Of a stretch of DNA of 64,000 nucleotides, positions 20,708 through 28,872 are shown in pieces. The notes beneath the pieces are model-generated. The model saw only the letters and a program-made list of their open reading frames with translations. It searched no databases and had not been told where the DNA came from. Numbering within the stretch: position 1 is the first letter of the stretch; every line of letters starts with the position of its first letter. The position numbers and the translations under genes were made by a program. Source of the DNA: Mumia xiangluensis (GTDB lineage Bacteria; Actinomycetota; Actinomycetes; Propionibacteriales; Nocardioidaceae); the NCBI RefSeq assembly GCF_010994095.1, contig NZ_WJYO01000006.1:310001-374000 (forward strand), given 5' to 3'.

Positions 20708-22051
20708 ATGAGCGACCGCTACCAAGACCTCGTCCACACGTCGGTCGGCAAGTTCTTGGTGAAGACCCTGGGTCTGCCCAACCCCCCGCGCCTCGAGCGC
20801 TACAACGCGGGTGACCCGCTCGTGTCAGGCACCATCCTCGTCGGCGCTGCACCCGGAAGCACGCTCGGCACCGCTGTCGCCGACGCCCTGGCCGCACTCT
20901 CGATCGCCTCGACCGACGCGCTCGCGGAGGGCGAGAAGATCAAGGGAGTCGTGTTCGACGCGACCGGCCTCGACTCCGCCGGCGACCTCGACCGCATCCA
21001 GGAGTTCCTCACCCCGGTCCTGCGCAGCCTCGGCCGCTGTGCCCGCGTCGTGCTCCTCGGCACACCGCCCGAGCACGCCGACACCGCCGGCCGCGCCATC
21101 GCCCAGCGAGCCCTCGAAGGCATCTCACGCTCCCTCGGCAAGGAGCTCGGCAACGGCTCCACCGCTCAGTCCGTCTACGTCGCCGGCGGCGCCGAGGACG
21201 CGATCGCGTCCACCCTCGGGTTCCTGCTGTCGCCGAAGTCCGCGTACGTCAGCGGCCAGGTCGTCCGGATCGGCACGGCAGGCATCACCGACGCCCCCGC
21301 CTTCGACGTCGCTGCGCCGCTTGTGGGCAAGGTCGCGCTCGTCACGGGTGCCTCGCGCGGGCTCGGCCTCGCGATGGCTCAGACGCTCAAGCGCGACGGC
21401 GCGACCGTCGTCGGCCTCGACGTCGCACCCCTCGCCGACGACCTCGAGCGCGAGATGGCAGCTCTCGACGGTGAGGCGATCGTCCTGGACATCACCGCCC
21501 CGGACGCGCCACAGCGGATCGCCGCGTACCTGTCCGAGCACCACGGCGGCGTCGATGTGGTCGTCCACAACGCTGGGATCACGCGCGACAAGCGGCTGCG
21601 CAACATGGCGACCGAGAACTGGCACAAGGTCGTCGAGATCAACGTCGACGCTCCGCAGCGGATCACCGCCGAGCTCCTCGACCAGAAGCTGATCCACAGC
21701 GGCGGCACGATCCTGGGCGTCTCGTCGATCGCCGGCATCGCGGGCAACAACGGCCAGACGAACTACGCTGCCTCGAAGGCCGGCGTGATCGGCTGGGTCG
21801 CCGAGCTCGCGCCTCGGGTCGCAGCCGACGGCATCACCATCAACGCCGTCGCACCGGGCTTCATCGAGACCGACATGGTCAAGACGATCCCGCTCACGAT
21901 CCGCGAGGCCGGTCGCCGGATGAACTCGCTCTCGCAAGGGGGCCAGCCGATCGACGTCGCGGAGACCATCGCCTGGTACGCGAACCCCGGCTCGGGAGCC
22001 GTCTCGGGCAACGTCGTCCGGGTGTGCGGCCAGAGCCTGCTGGGAGCCTGA
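20708..22051 (+). CDS. fabG4: High-molecular-weight 3-oxoacyl-(ACP/CoA) reductase FabG4-like
   Basis: A 447-residue two-domain FabG. The N-terminal 200 residues form a degenerate Rossmann-like domain, as in mycobacterial FabG4. The C-terminal half is a complete SDR: TGASRGLGLA for NAD(P)H, HNAGITRD, the catalytic Ser of SSIAGIAGNNGQ and YAASK with Tyr/Lys. It reduces 3-oxoacyl-CoA or -ACP, with NADH preferred in the characterised homologue. GAGAGGCAGG precedes the ATG. A MaoC-type dehydratase gene starts 2 nt after its stop, so they are co-translated. Confidence 0.94.
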   Translation: MSDRYQDLVHTSVGKFLVKTLGLPNPPRLERYNAGDPLVSGTILVGAAPGSTLGTAVADALAALSIASTDALAEGEKIKGVVFDATGLDSAGDLDRIQEFLTPVLRSLGRCARVVLLGTPPEHADTAGRAIAQRALEGISRSLGKELGNGSTAQSVYVAGGAEDAIASTLGFLLSPKSAYVSGQVVRIGTAGITDAPAFDVAAPLVGKVALVTGASRGLGLAMAQTLKRDGATVVGLDVAPLADDLEREMAALDGEAIVLDITAPDAPQRIAAYLSEHHGGVDVVVHNAGITRDKRLRNMATENWHKVVEINVDAPQRITAELLDQKLIHSGGTILGVSSIAGIAGNNGQTNYAASKAGVIGWVAELAPRVAADGITINAVAPGFIETDMVKTIPLTIREAGRRMNSLSQGGQPIDVAETIAWYANPGSGAVSGNVVRVCGQSLLGA

Positions 22052-22052
22052 C

Positions 22053-22943
22053 GTGACGGTTCGCCAGTTCGAGCGGGCGCCTGCCACCCTCCCGCTCTAC
22101 CTGCGTGCCGCACTCCCGGCGATCCCGGTGGTCGGCAACCTTCCCGGCGTACGCCACGTTCCGGGGTCGGTGCCCGACGTGACGCTCGTGCGCGCCGGTG
22201 TCACGACCGACCTCGCCGATCTGGCGGCGTACGCCACGGTGTGCGGGTTCAGCATCCGCGACACGCTGCCCGTCACCTACCCGCACATGGCCGCGTTCGG
22301 CCTGCAGATGACCCTCATGACCGACACGGCGTTCCCGTTCGCGCCGATGGGTCTGGTCCACCTGCGCAACAGCATCACGCAGCACCGGCCGATCGCGGTC
22401 ACCGAGTCGTACGCCGTCTCCGTCCAGGCGACACACCTGCGGGAGCACCCGAAGGGCAGGCTGATCGACATCGTCAGCGTCGCCCGGGTCGGGGCCGAGA
22501 CCGTGTGGGAGGAGACGATGACGCTCTTCCGGCGTGGCGGCGGTGGGGCTGCCGAGGCGCAGCGTGCGCCGCTCGACGACGTCGAGGCGCCGGCGGGGAC
22601 GGCCACGTGGTCGCTCGATGCCGGGCTCGGGCGCCGCTACGGCGCGGTGTCGGGTGATCGCAACCCGATCCACCTGTCGCGACTGTCGGCCAAGGCCTTC
22701 GGCTTCCCGCGGCAGATCGCGCACGGCATGTGGACCAAGGCGCGGGCCCTGGCGGCGATCGAGAACCGTCTCCCTGGCGCCTACACGGTCGACGCCGAGT
22801 TCCGGCGCCCGATCCTGCTCCCGGCCGAGGTCACGTTCGGCCACGTCGTCGAAGGCGACCGCCAGCTGTTCGGCGTCACGGGACACGCACGGGGCGACAA
22901 GCCCGCACCGACGCACCTCGTCGGGCGCGTCGTACCCGCCTGA
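22053..22943 (+). CDS. MaoC-type 3-hydroxyacyl dehydratase (HtdX-like)
   Basis: A 296-residue double hot-dog protein. The C-terminal half bears the hydratase-2 motif with catalytic Asp and His (YGAVSGDRNPIHLS ... FPRQIAHGMW). The N-terminal half is a non-catalytic hot-dog. With the thiolase and FabG4 it supplies the reductase and dehydratase steps of a fatty-acyl cycle, matching Rv0241c-Rv0243. GTG start at 22053 is only 1 nt after the fabG4 stop. Confidence 0.93.
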   Translation: MTVRQFERAPATLPLYLRAALPAIPVVGNLPGVRHVPGSVPDVTLVRAGVTTDLADLAAYATVCGFSIRDTLPVTYPHMAAFGLQMTLMTDTAFPFAPMGLVHLRNSITQHRPIAVTESYAVSVQATHLREHPKGRLIDIVSVARVGAETVWEETMTLFRRGGGGAAEAQRAPLDDVEAPAGTATWSLDAGLGRRYGAVSGDRNPIHLSRLSAKAFGFPRQIAHGMWTKARALAAIENRLPGAYTVDAEFRRPILLPAEVTFGHVVEGDRQLFGVTGHARGDKPAPTHLVGRVVPA

Positions 22944-23040
22944 GCCGACGTACGGCGCGGATGGTGGCCGCTCAGGCCTGCGCAACTCAGGGCGCGAGAA
23001 CGACGCCGCCACCCAGCCAGCCAGCCAGCCGACCCACGCT

Positions 23041-23089
23041 TGATCGTGCAGGATCGGTGCTCAGATGAAGCACCGATCCTGCGCGATCA
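23041..23089. repeat. Long palindrome downstream of the htdX-like gene
   Basis: Arms 23041-23061 and 23069-23089 pair at 20 of 21 positions around a 7-nt loop (CAGATGA). There is no T-tract. It lies 98 bp past the stop of the fatty-acid operon and could end that transcript or be a REP-type element. Confidence 0.75.
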
Positions 23090-23415
23090 TCTCGCCATCG
23101 GCGATGCGCCCGGGAGCCATGAGGACTTGCCCGACCGTGCTGTTACCCACGTCGTTGCCGAGGGGCCGCCACCTGCTCGAACTGGTATCTGCCGACGCCG
23201 TCCCGGAGGCTCGACGAACCGTACGACTGGCCAGCGCCGGCAGACACTTGGTGCTTCCGTCAGAGTGCTCCGCCGCGTAGCCGCTGCCGAGACCGGGGCG
23301 GCGTGAAACGAGACTTTCGTCGACTTTGTGGCGCGCGGGTCCTGACCGGGTCCGGCTGGTCACCGCGAGCCAGCCAAGGCTTCGGCGCAAATGACCCGCG
23401 ACAGACGGGAGTGAT

Positions 23416-23460
23416 GGGTGCTCTCACTCGACGCGTTGTCGCGTTGAGTGAGAGCCACCC
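23416..23460. terminator. Terminator-like hairpin after the secreted-protein pair
   Basis: Arms 23416-23435 and 23440-23460 pair with one mismatch and one bulge around a 4-nt loop. It starts 15 nt past the stop of the minus-strand gene ending at 23475. Confidence 0.6.
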
Positions 23461-23474
23461 TTGGTTGGTACTTG

Positions 23475-24263
23475 CTAGTCGGCTGAGCAGGAAGCTTCAG
23501 ATTCCATCTTCTCGGCGTTCTCGTTGAGAACGGTCGGCGTCACGTCGTCGATCTTCTGGGCGATTGCCGCCGGCGTGTCGCCACTAAACTCGGCGACGAC
23601 CTGAGGCGCAACACCGCTCGCCTCCTGGCTTGCGACTGTCACTGCCGCGACGGCAGCCTCGGGGTCGACCGCGACGCCCTCGAACTCGCCTTCTCCGACG
23701 ACGCCGCCATCGGCTGGCACGGCGCCCTCGCTGCCGACCGCACCCCAGCCTGCCGGGGAGTTGCCGTCCTCACCGCACTGCGCGTCATACCAGGTCAGTG
23801 CGAGAACGTACTCGTGCCCGACCTCCAGACGAGGCCCATTGTCCGGTGCAGCCTCGACAAGCTTCCCGCTCTGGTCGACCCATCCGGTGACCGGCATGGT
23901 AAAGGTACTCGGTGCGGGGTGCGTCGAGTCATCCGCGCGCCACAGCACTTCTGCAGTGTCGATCGTGATGTCGCGGCCGATGAGCTGCGAGTCACCCTCG
24001 CCGTCCAGCGGCGGAACATTCTGGGTGGCCTCAGAGGTGACGAACGCGCTCACGAGGTATTCAGCGCCAGCTGCCCAATCCGCAAGGCTGGAGGACGGGT
24101 AGTACTCCATGGCCGACAGAATGACAGGTCCATCGGAGTTTGCGCGCGGGCTCGCAATCGACTGCTCAGCCGCACTGTGCTGGGCGAGACCAAGGGCGAT
24201 CACCGAAGCGGCCGCCACTAGCGCCGGCGGGATGGCGCGTCGGGTGTTCTTCGACAGGTTCAT
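23475..24263 (-). CDS. Secreted protein of unknown function
   Basis: A 262-residue protein with an N-terminal signal (basic MNLSKNTRRAI, hydrophobic ALVAAASVIALGLA, cleavage near HSAAEQ). The mature part is acidic with two Cys in the second half (DAQCGEDG and the terminal SCSAD). WY-rich strands (EYLVSAFVTSEAT, EYVLALTWYDAQC) suggest a beta domain. No family recognised. It follows the metalloprotease-like gene after 9 nt, so the two are probably co-transcribed. Its GC content is clearly below that of the flanking genes, a sign of transfer. Confidence 0.72.
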   Translation of the reverse strand: MNLSKNTRRAIPPALVAAASVIALGLAQHSAAEQSIASPRANSDGPVILSAMEYYPSSSLADWAAGAEYLVSAFVTSEATQNVPPLDGEGDSQLIGRDITIDTAEVLWRADDSTHPAPSTFTMPVTGWVDQSGKLVEAAPDNGPRLEVGHEYVLALTWYDAQCGEDGNSPAGWGAVGSEGAVPADGGVVGEGEFEGVAVDPEAAVAAVTVASQEASGVAPQVVAEFSGDTPAAIAQKIDDVTPTVLNENAEKMESEASCSAD

Positions 24264-24272
24264 CGGTGGCTC

Positions 24273-24818
24273 CTAGTAGATCGCGTTGATGTTGGCGATG
24301 ACCGTCGAACCGAGCGCCGCAGAGTCCGAGCAGGTCGCGGCAGAGCGCATGATGCCCATCACGGAAGCACACACCGTCTGGGACGGATACGCGAAGGGCC
24401 CGTGAAGGAGCCCGACCGCGTGGCCGGTCTCGTGGCCAGCACTGATTGGGGTGATATTGCCGTTGCCGCGAATCCGCACGTACTGCTGGTCGCAGCGGTA
24501 CGCGTAATTGTCACTGGGGTCGTTGCACCAGGTCATGCCGATCGTGCCGGCACTCATCCCGGTCGACCCTTCCTGGTACACGACGTCGGTCTCGGCGCTG
24601 CCCGAGAAGGTGGGTGAGGCGTCGTAGCTGACGCTCAAGTCGGTGGCGTTGTATTGCGACATCGCCGTCTGCACGTCCGCACGGTCGGGCGCCTCAAGCT
24701 CGTACTCGCCGCCGCTGTCCATGTAGTAGGTGAGTGCCGAGTTGTCGGTCTGGCAGGACAGAAGCGCGTCCTGGCCCTGCGCGCACGTGACGTTCGCGGT
24801 ACCCGTCGGAATGATCAT
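24273..24818 (-). CDS. Metzincin-like zinc metalloprotease (5' end frame-displaced)
   Basis: The open frame gives 181 residues with the zinc motif H129-E-T-G-H133-A-V-G-L-L-H139-G and a downstream Met-turn candidate (SVMGIMRS), so it is a metzincin/matrixin-like peptidase. Four Cys in CAQGQDALLSC, TWCNDPSDNYAYRC and others suggest disulfides and export. The frame lacks an N-terminal signal and its first ATG is internal to the domain. Upstream residues in this frame (LAGFALASAPAAFAAPSPD) are a signal-peptide end, but a stop at 24909-24911 precedes them and no start codon lies between. The start half is in another frame (see 24819-24955). Confidence 0.7.
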   Translation of the reverse strand: MIIPTGTANVTCAQGQDALLSCQTDNSALTYYMDSGGEYELEAPDRADVQTAMSQYNATDLSVSYDASPTFSGSAETDVVYQEGSTGMSAGTIGMTWCNDPSDNYAYRCDQQYVRIRGNGNITPISAGHETGHAVGLLHGPFAYPSQTVCASVMGIMRSAATCSDSAALGSTVIANINAIY

Positions 24819-24955
24819 GTCCGGCGAGGGGGCGGCGAATGCCGCCGGTGCCGACGCCAGGGCGAACCCAGCCAGACAAGTGCTCCAGTCCAGAGCAAGA
24901 CAAGAGGCTTAGCCGCCGCCCGCACCGCCTGTCCCAGACGATAGTTGTTGGGCAT
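24819..24955 (-). pseudogene. Displaced signal-peptide start of the metalloprotease gene
   Basis: ATG at 24955, with GAGG at a fitting distance, reads MPNNYRLGQAVRAAAKPLVL then LWTGAL, a classic Sec signal start, but continues into Arg-rich nonsense and stops near 24816. Joining it by a one-base shift near 24870 to the frame reading LAGFALASAPAAFA would make a complete signal peptide of a protein of about 225 residues. It is either a real frameshift or a base-call error. Confidence 0.6.
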
Positions 24956-25315
24956 TCCTTTGCCTCGTTATCTCGTGGGGAGTCGTAGGGGGCGACAGAC
25001 ACAAGGTATTGAGCGGCCACGGACGAAGCAACGAGAACGCTCGAACGTCATACAGACATCCCAGTTGGTGCCCTGAGCACTTTGCCTTCGTCATACGGCG
25101 ACGGGGCGCTCCCGCACGAGGGACATGTCGAGCAGCGAGCGGAAGGGACCATCTCGTCGAGCGGCAGGTCCTCTGGGGACGTCCTGACCGACTGGCTCGG
25201 CGAGAACATCAGCCCGATCAAGCAACCGCGATCGGCAGCTACGACATCAAGCACCTGGTGGAAGGTGCGAACTGGCAGAACGCGATGAACTGCCAGCTCG
25301 GCGCGGGTGGCGGCG
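24956..25315. other. Intergenic stretch, no clear gene
   Basis: Presumed promoter region of the protease gene plus about 300 nt of mixed composition. A minus-strand frame (25048-25254) has a CSTCPSCG knot but no ribosome-binding site or family, so it is not called. GC returns to the genome level toward 25300. Confidence 0.55.
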
Positions 25316-26203
25316 TCAGGCCTGCGGGCGAGGCTTCACGGGGCGGATCAGCCCCTCCTGCGCGACAGACGCGACCAGCGAGCCGTCCTCGGCGAAGATG
25401 TTCGCGGTCGTGAAGCCGCGCGCGCCGATCGCCGACGGTGACGCCTGGTCGTACAGCATCCAGTGGTCGGCCCGCACCGGACGGTGGAACCACATCGCGT
25501 GGTCCAGCGACGCCGGCTGGATCCGCGGGGAGCCGATCGTCAGGCCGTGCGGGACGAGCGAGCTGCCCAGCAGCGTCAGGTCGCTGATGTAGGTCAGCAC
25601 GCAGGCGTTGAGCACCGGATCGGCGGGCAGCTCTCCCCCGGCGCGGAGCCACAGGCGCTGGATCGCCGGCATCAGCGTGCGTGCGGGATCGTCAGCGTCG
25701 CGGTTGTCGCCGACGTACCGGACGTCGAGCGCCGACCACTCCTTGCGCCAGTGCGCCGCGGCACGCTCGTCGACGTAGCCGAGAACCTCCGACAGCGCCG
25801 GGGACGCGTCGACCGGAGGGACCTCCGGCATCGCGTTCTGGTGCTCGAAGCCGTCCTCGATCCGGTGGAACGAGGCCGTCATGTAGAAGATGACCTTGCC
25901 GTGCTGGCGCGCCGACACGCGACGGGTCGAGAACGAGCCGCCGTCACGGATCCGCTCGACGTCATAGATGATCGGGACGCTCGGGTCGCCGCCGAGCAGG
26001 AAGTAGACGTGGAGCGAGTGGACCGGACGGTCCTCCGGGACGCTCCGCGAGGCGGCCATCAGCGCCTGCGCCGCGACCTGCCCGCCGAACACACGCGTCA
26101 GCGTGCTGCCCTCGGGGTGCGTACCGCGATAGAGGTCCTCCTCCAACCGCTCCAGGTCGAGAAGGTCAACGAGCTGTTCGATGGTTGCCGGCACGGACGC
26201 CAT
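25316..26203 (-). CDS. tesB: Acyl-CoA thioesterase II (TesB family)
   Basis: A 295-residue double hot-dog thioesterase that hydrolyses acyl-CoA. Typical TesB segments are present: RGTHPEGSTLTRVFGGQVAAQ, VHSLHVYFLLGGDPSVPI, SFSTRRVSARQHGKVIFYM, then the C-terminal LDHAMWFHRPVRADHW and the catalytic Asp/Thr/Gln-type region (LTYISDLTLLGSSL). ATG at 26203 matches the family start; the open frame to 26341 lacks family sequence. It is separated from the PAC2 gene by 64 bp on the same strand. Confidence 0.95.
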   Translation of the reverse strand: MASVPATIEQLVDLLDLERLEEDLYRGTHPEGSTLTRVFGGQVAAQALMAASRSVPEDRPVHSLHVYFLLGGDPSVPIIYDVERIRDGGSFSTRRVSARQHGKVIFYMTASFHRIEDGFEHQNAMPEVPPVDASPALSEVLGYVDERAAAHWRKEWSALDVRYVGDNRDADDPARTLMPAIQRLWLRAGGELPADPVLNACVLTYISDLTLLGSSLVPHGLTIGSPRIQPASLDHAMWFHRPVRADHWMLYDQASPSAIGARGFTTANIFAEDGSLVASVAQEGLIRPVKPRPQA

Positions 26204-26267
26204 CGTCTCACGCACCGTGCGTGCCGTGCCGGACCACCGCGCAGGGGTCGCCGCGATGTGACGGGGG

Positions 26268-27203
26268 CTACTCGCCGGCGCCCGGCTCCTTGCGGTCGAG
26301 CTGCGCGAGGAACTCCTCGAACTGGGACCCGATCTCGTCACCGGTCGGCAGCTCGGACTCGTCGGCGACCAGCGGCGGCTCGACGGCCGAACGCGTCATC
26401 TGGTCGTACTGGCGCTCCAGGTTGGCCAGCACGTCGCCGCCGTCCTGCTCCTCGACCTGCTTGTGGATGTCGGCGACCGTCTCGGCCTGCTGGAGCCGCA
26501 GCTCCTCCAGGTCGAAGTGCAGCCCCGTACGGCCGGCCACGGCCTCCAGCAGCGCGACGGACGCGCTCGGGTACTCGACCTGCGCGACGTACTGCGGGAC
26601 GTGGGCGACGTAGCCGACCGAGTCGTGCCCCCACTCCCCCAGCCGGATCTCGAGGACCGAGTGGATGCTGGCGGGCACGACCACCTGGGCGCGGAAGAGG
26701 TTCTTGCGATCGAGCAGCTCACGACGGCTGGCGTGGTTGGTGATGACCGACGGGCGCGTGTGCGGGACGCCCATGGGGACGGCGCCCAGACCGATCACGA
26801 GCTCGACGCCGTACTCCTCGACGATCTCGTGGACCTCCTCGGCGAACTGCTCCCACCGGAAGTCCGGCTCGGGGCCGCTCAGCACCAGGTACGGGGCGCC
26901 GTTGTCGTCGTGGTGGGCGCGCAGCTCGAGGGAGGGGCGGTCGTACTCGGCGTACCGGTCGCGGTCGAAGACCATCGGAGGCCGGCGAGCCCGGTAGTCG
27001 AAGTAGTCGTCGAGGTCGAACTCGTGGACGACCTCACCCTCGTCGCGCGACTGGAGGTGCTCCACCGCGAGCCGCGGGGCGGACCCGGCGTTGAGGAAGC
27101 CGTCGAACGCGAACAGCAGGGAGGGGCGTACGCCGTCGGGGATCTGGTCGAACACCCCGGCCTCGCTGCGCCCTGGCCTCAGCCGAGCAAAGAACCTCCG
27201 CAT
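26268..27203 (-). CDS. PAC2-family protein (proteasome assembly chaperone-like)
   Basis: A 311-residue PAC2 (proteasome assembly chaperone 2) fold protein, widespread in actinobacteria. Recognisable parts are LLFAFDGFLNAGSAPRLAVEHL at the start, VLSGPEPDFRWEQFAEEV and the GLGAVPMGVPHTRP core. The C-terminus is acidic and helical (ADIHKQVEEQDGGDVLANL). GGAGG precedes the GTGATG start region; ATG at 27203 is used. The function in bacteria is not established; the fold suggests a scaffold role. Confidence 0.9.
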   Translation of the reverse strand: MRRFFARLRPGRSEAGVFDQIPDGVRPSLLFAFDGFLNAGSAPRLAVEHLQSRDEGEVVHEFDLDDYFDYRARRPPMVFDRDRYAEYDRPSLELRAHHDDNGAPYLVLSGPEPDFRWEQFAEEVHEIVEEYGVELVIGLGAVPMGVPHTRPSVITNHASRRELLDRKNLFRAQVVVPASIHSVLEIRLGEWGHDSVGYVAHVPQYVAQVEYPSASVALLEAVAGRTGLHFDLEELRLQQAETVADIHKQVEEQDGGDVLANLERQYDQMTRSAVEPPLVADESELPTGDEIGSQFEEFLAQLDRKEPGAGE

Positions 27204-27297
27204 CACGACACCTCCCAACGTCGACCGGACGTGCCGTATTCCCCCTGACGGGGACCGGCAGCGCCCGCTCAGCGGGGCCGGTGGCACGCCCTCCAGC

Positions 27298-28821
27298 CTA
27301 CGTCGGGGGTGCCGACGGCTCGTCAGCGGCCGTCCGCTCACCGACCCCGCCGAGGCGGCTGTGCCGACGCCCGTAGGCGAAGTAGACGACGAAGCCGAGC
27401 GCCATCCACACGAGGAACCGGACCCAGGTCTCCCCGACCAGGTTGAGCATCAGGTAGACGCACGCGATCACGGCGAGCACGGCAACCAGGGTCGCCGCAG
27501 GGACCCGGAAACCGCGCTCGAGATCGGGGCGTGTGCGGCGCAGGACCACCACACCGACGCTGACCAGGACGAACGCGAACAGCGTCCCGATGTTGACCAG
27601 GTCGGCCAGCGTCGAGAGGTCGACGAAGCCCGAGATGGCGGCGACGGCGAGACCGGTGATGATGGTGATCCGGTACGGCGTGCGGTGCGTCGGGTGCGTC
27701 CGTGCAAGCCACCGTGGGAGCAGGCCGTCGCGCGCCATGGCGAACGCGACGCGGGTCTGGCCGAGCATGAGGATCATCACGACGACGACGAGACCGATGC
27801 AGGCTCCGACGGAGATCACGTCACCCATCCAGGTGACCCCCACGGAGTCGAAGGCGGTCGCCAGTGGCGCGCCGTCGTTGGGGTCGATGTCGCGGAAGTC
27901 CTGCATGCCGGTGATCACGAGGCTCACGGCCATGTAGAGGACGGTGACGATCGCCAGCGAGCCGAAGATGCCGATCGGGACGTTGCGCTGCGGGTCGTGG
28001 GTCTCCTCGGCGGTGGTGGCGACGACGTCGAAGCCGATGAACGCGAAGAAGACGATCGCGGCGCCGGCGAAGATCCCGGCGGCCCCGTAGACGGCGGGCT
28101 CGAGGCCGAGCAGCGTCTGGATCAGGGGAACCTTCAGCCAGCCACCCTCGCCAGCGGCGGGCGGCTCCGACGGCGGGACGAACGGCGACCAGTTCTGGGC
28201 GTCGATGTACTTGATGCCCGCGATGATCACGAGCAGGACGACGGCGATCTTGATGGCCACGACGACCTGGTTGATCCGGCTGGAGAACTTGATGCCCTGG
28301 ATCAGCACCCACATCACCAGCAGGGAGATCACGATCGCCGGGATGTCGACGACCCCGGACCCTGCCGCCGTACGCAGCTGCTCCGGGAGCTCCAGGAAGG
28401 TGCCTTCGACGAGGTTGTTCCAGTACGACGAGAAGCCGGACGCCAGCGCTGCCGAGCCCACGGTGAACTCGAGCACGAGGTCCCAGCCGATCGTCCAGGC
28501 GATCAGCTCGCCGAACGTCGCGTACGAGAACGTGTAGGCGCTGCCGGCCACCGGCACCGTCGACGCGAACTCGGCGTAGCACAGGGCCGCGAGCCCACAG
28601 GCCAGCGCCGCGACCAGGAACGAGATTGCGATCGCGGGTCCGGCGGTGGTCGCGGCCGCCTGACCGGTCAGGACGAAGATCCCGGCGCCGATGATCACGC
28701 CGACGCCGAACACGATCAGGTCGATCGCGCCGAGGTTCCGGTTGAGCCTGGTCTCCGGGTCGTCGGTGTCCTTGATCGACTGCTCGACGGATTTCGTACG
28801 GAAGAGCTCGCTCTTGGCCAT
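27298..28821 (-). CDS. APC-family cationic amino acid permease (YfnA/CAT-like)
   Basis: A 507-residue permease with about 12-14 TM segments. TM1 carries GVIIGAGIFVLTGQAA, and the helix-6 motif AIVFFAFIGFDVVATTAEE is diagnostic of CAT-type APC transporters for amino acids. NPQRNVPIGI-type loop is seen as DPQRNVPIGIFGS. GGGGG precedes the ATG at 28821. Only 51 nt separate it from the dxs stop, so read-through from dxs is likely. Confidence 0.92.
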   Translation of the reverse strand: MAKSELFRTKSVEQSIKDTDDPETRLNRNLGAIDLIVFGVGVIIGAGIFVLTGQAAATTAGPAIAISFLVAALACGLAALCYAEFASTVPVAGSAYTFSYATFGELIAWTIGWDLVLEFTVGSAALASGFSSYWNNLVEGTFLELPEQLRTAAGSGVVDIPAIVISLLVMWVLIQGIKFSSRINQVVVAIKIAVVLLVIIAGIKYIDAQNWSPFVPPSEPPAAGEGGWLKVPLIQTLLGLEPAVYGAAGIFAGAAIVFFAFIGFDVVATTAEETHDPQRNVPIGIFGSLAIVTVLYMAVSLVITGMQDFRDIDPNDGAPLATAFDSVGVTWMGDVISVGACIGLVVVVMILMLGQTRVAFAMARDGLLPRWLARTHPTHRTPYRITIITGLAVAAISGFVDLSTLADLVNIGTLFAFVLVSVGVVVLRRTRPDLERGFRVPAATLVAVLAVIACVYLMLNLVGETWVRFLVWMALGFVVYFAYGRRHSRLGGVGERTAADEPSAPPT

Positions 28822-28872
28822 CGTGTCCCCCTTCTCGGGGCCACTATGCACCGTGGCGGCGCCTCCGGCAGG

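Larger units (their letters stand above)
22944..23474. other. Intergenic stretch with two strong hairpins
   Basis: No convincing gene. It contains a 21-bp-arm palindrome (23041-23089) and a terminator-like hairpin (23416-23460). A minus-strand frame across 23061-23390 has no Shine-Dalgarno, no recognisable domain and one edge inside the palindrome, so it is not called. Composition shifts to lower GC toward the right, entering the accessory patch. Confidence 0.6.

Noticed and set aside
20567-20737. N-terminal extension of the thiolase
   Set aside because: The extra codons have no thiolase sequence and overlap the divergent fabG4 promoter and operator.
23061-23390. A 109-codon minus-strand frame in the intergenic stretch
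   Set aside because: No ribosome-binding site, no domain, and one end lies in a palindrome.
24953-24955. Calling the protease as a full intact gene from this ATG
   Set aside because: The frame from this ATG stops near 24816 after a non-signal sequence; the protease frame is different.
25048-25254. A minus-strand frame with a CSTCPSCG motif
   Set aside because: A single Cys knot without partner Cys, start context or homologue recognised.
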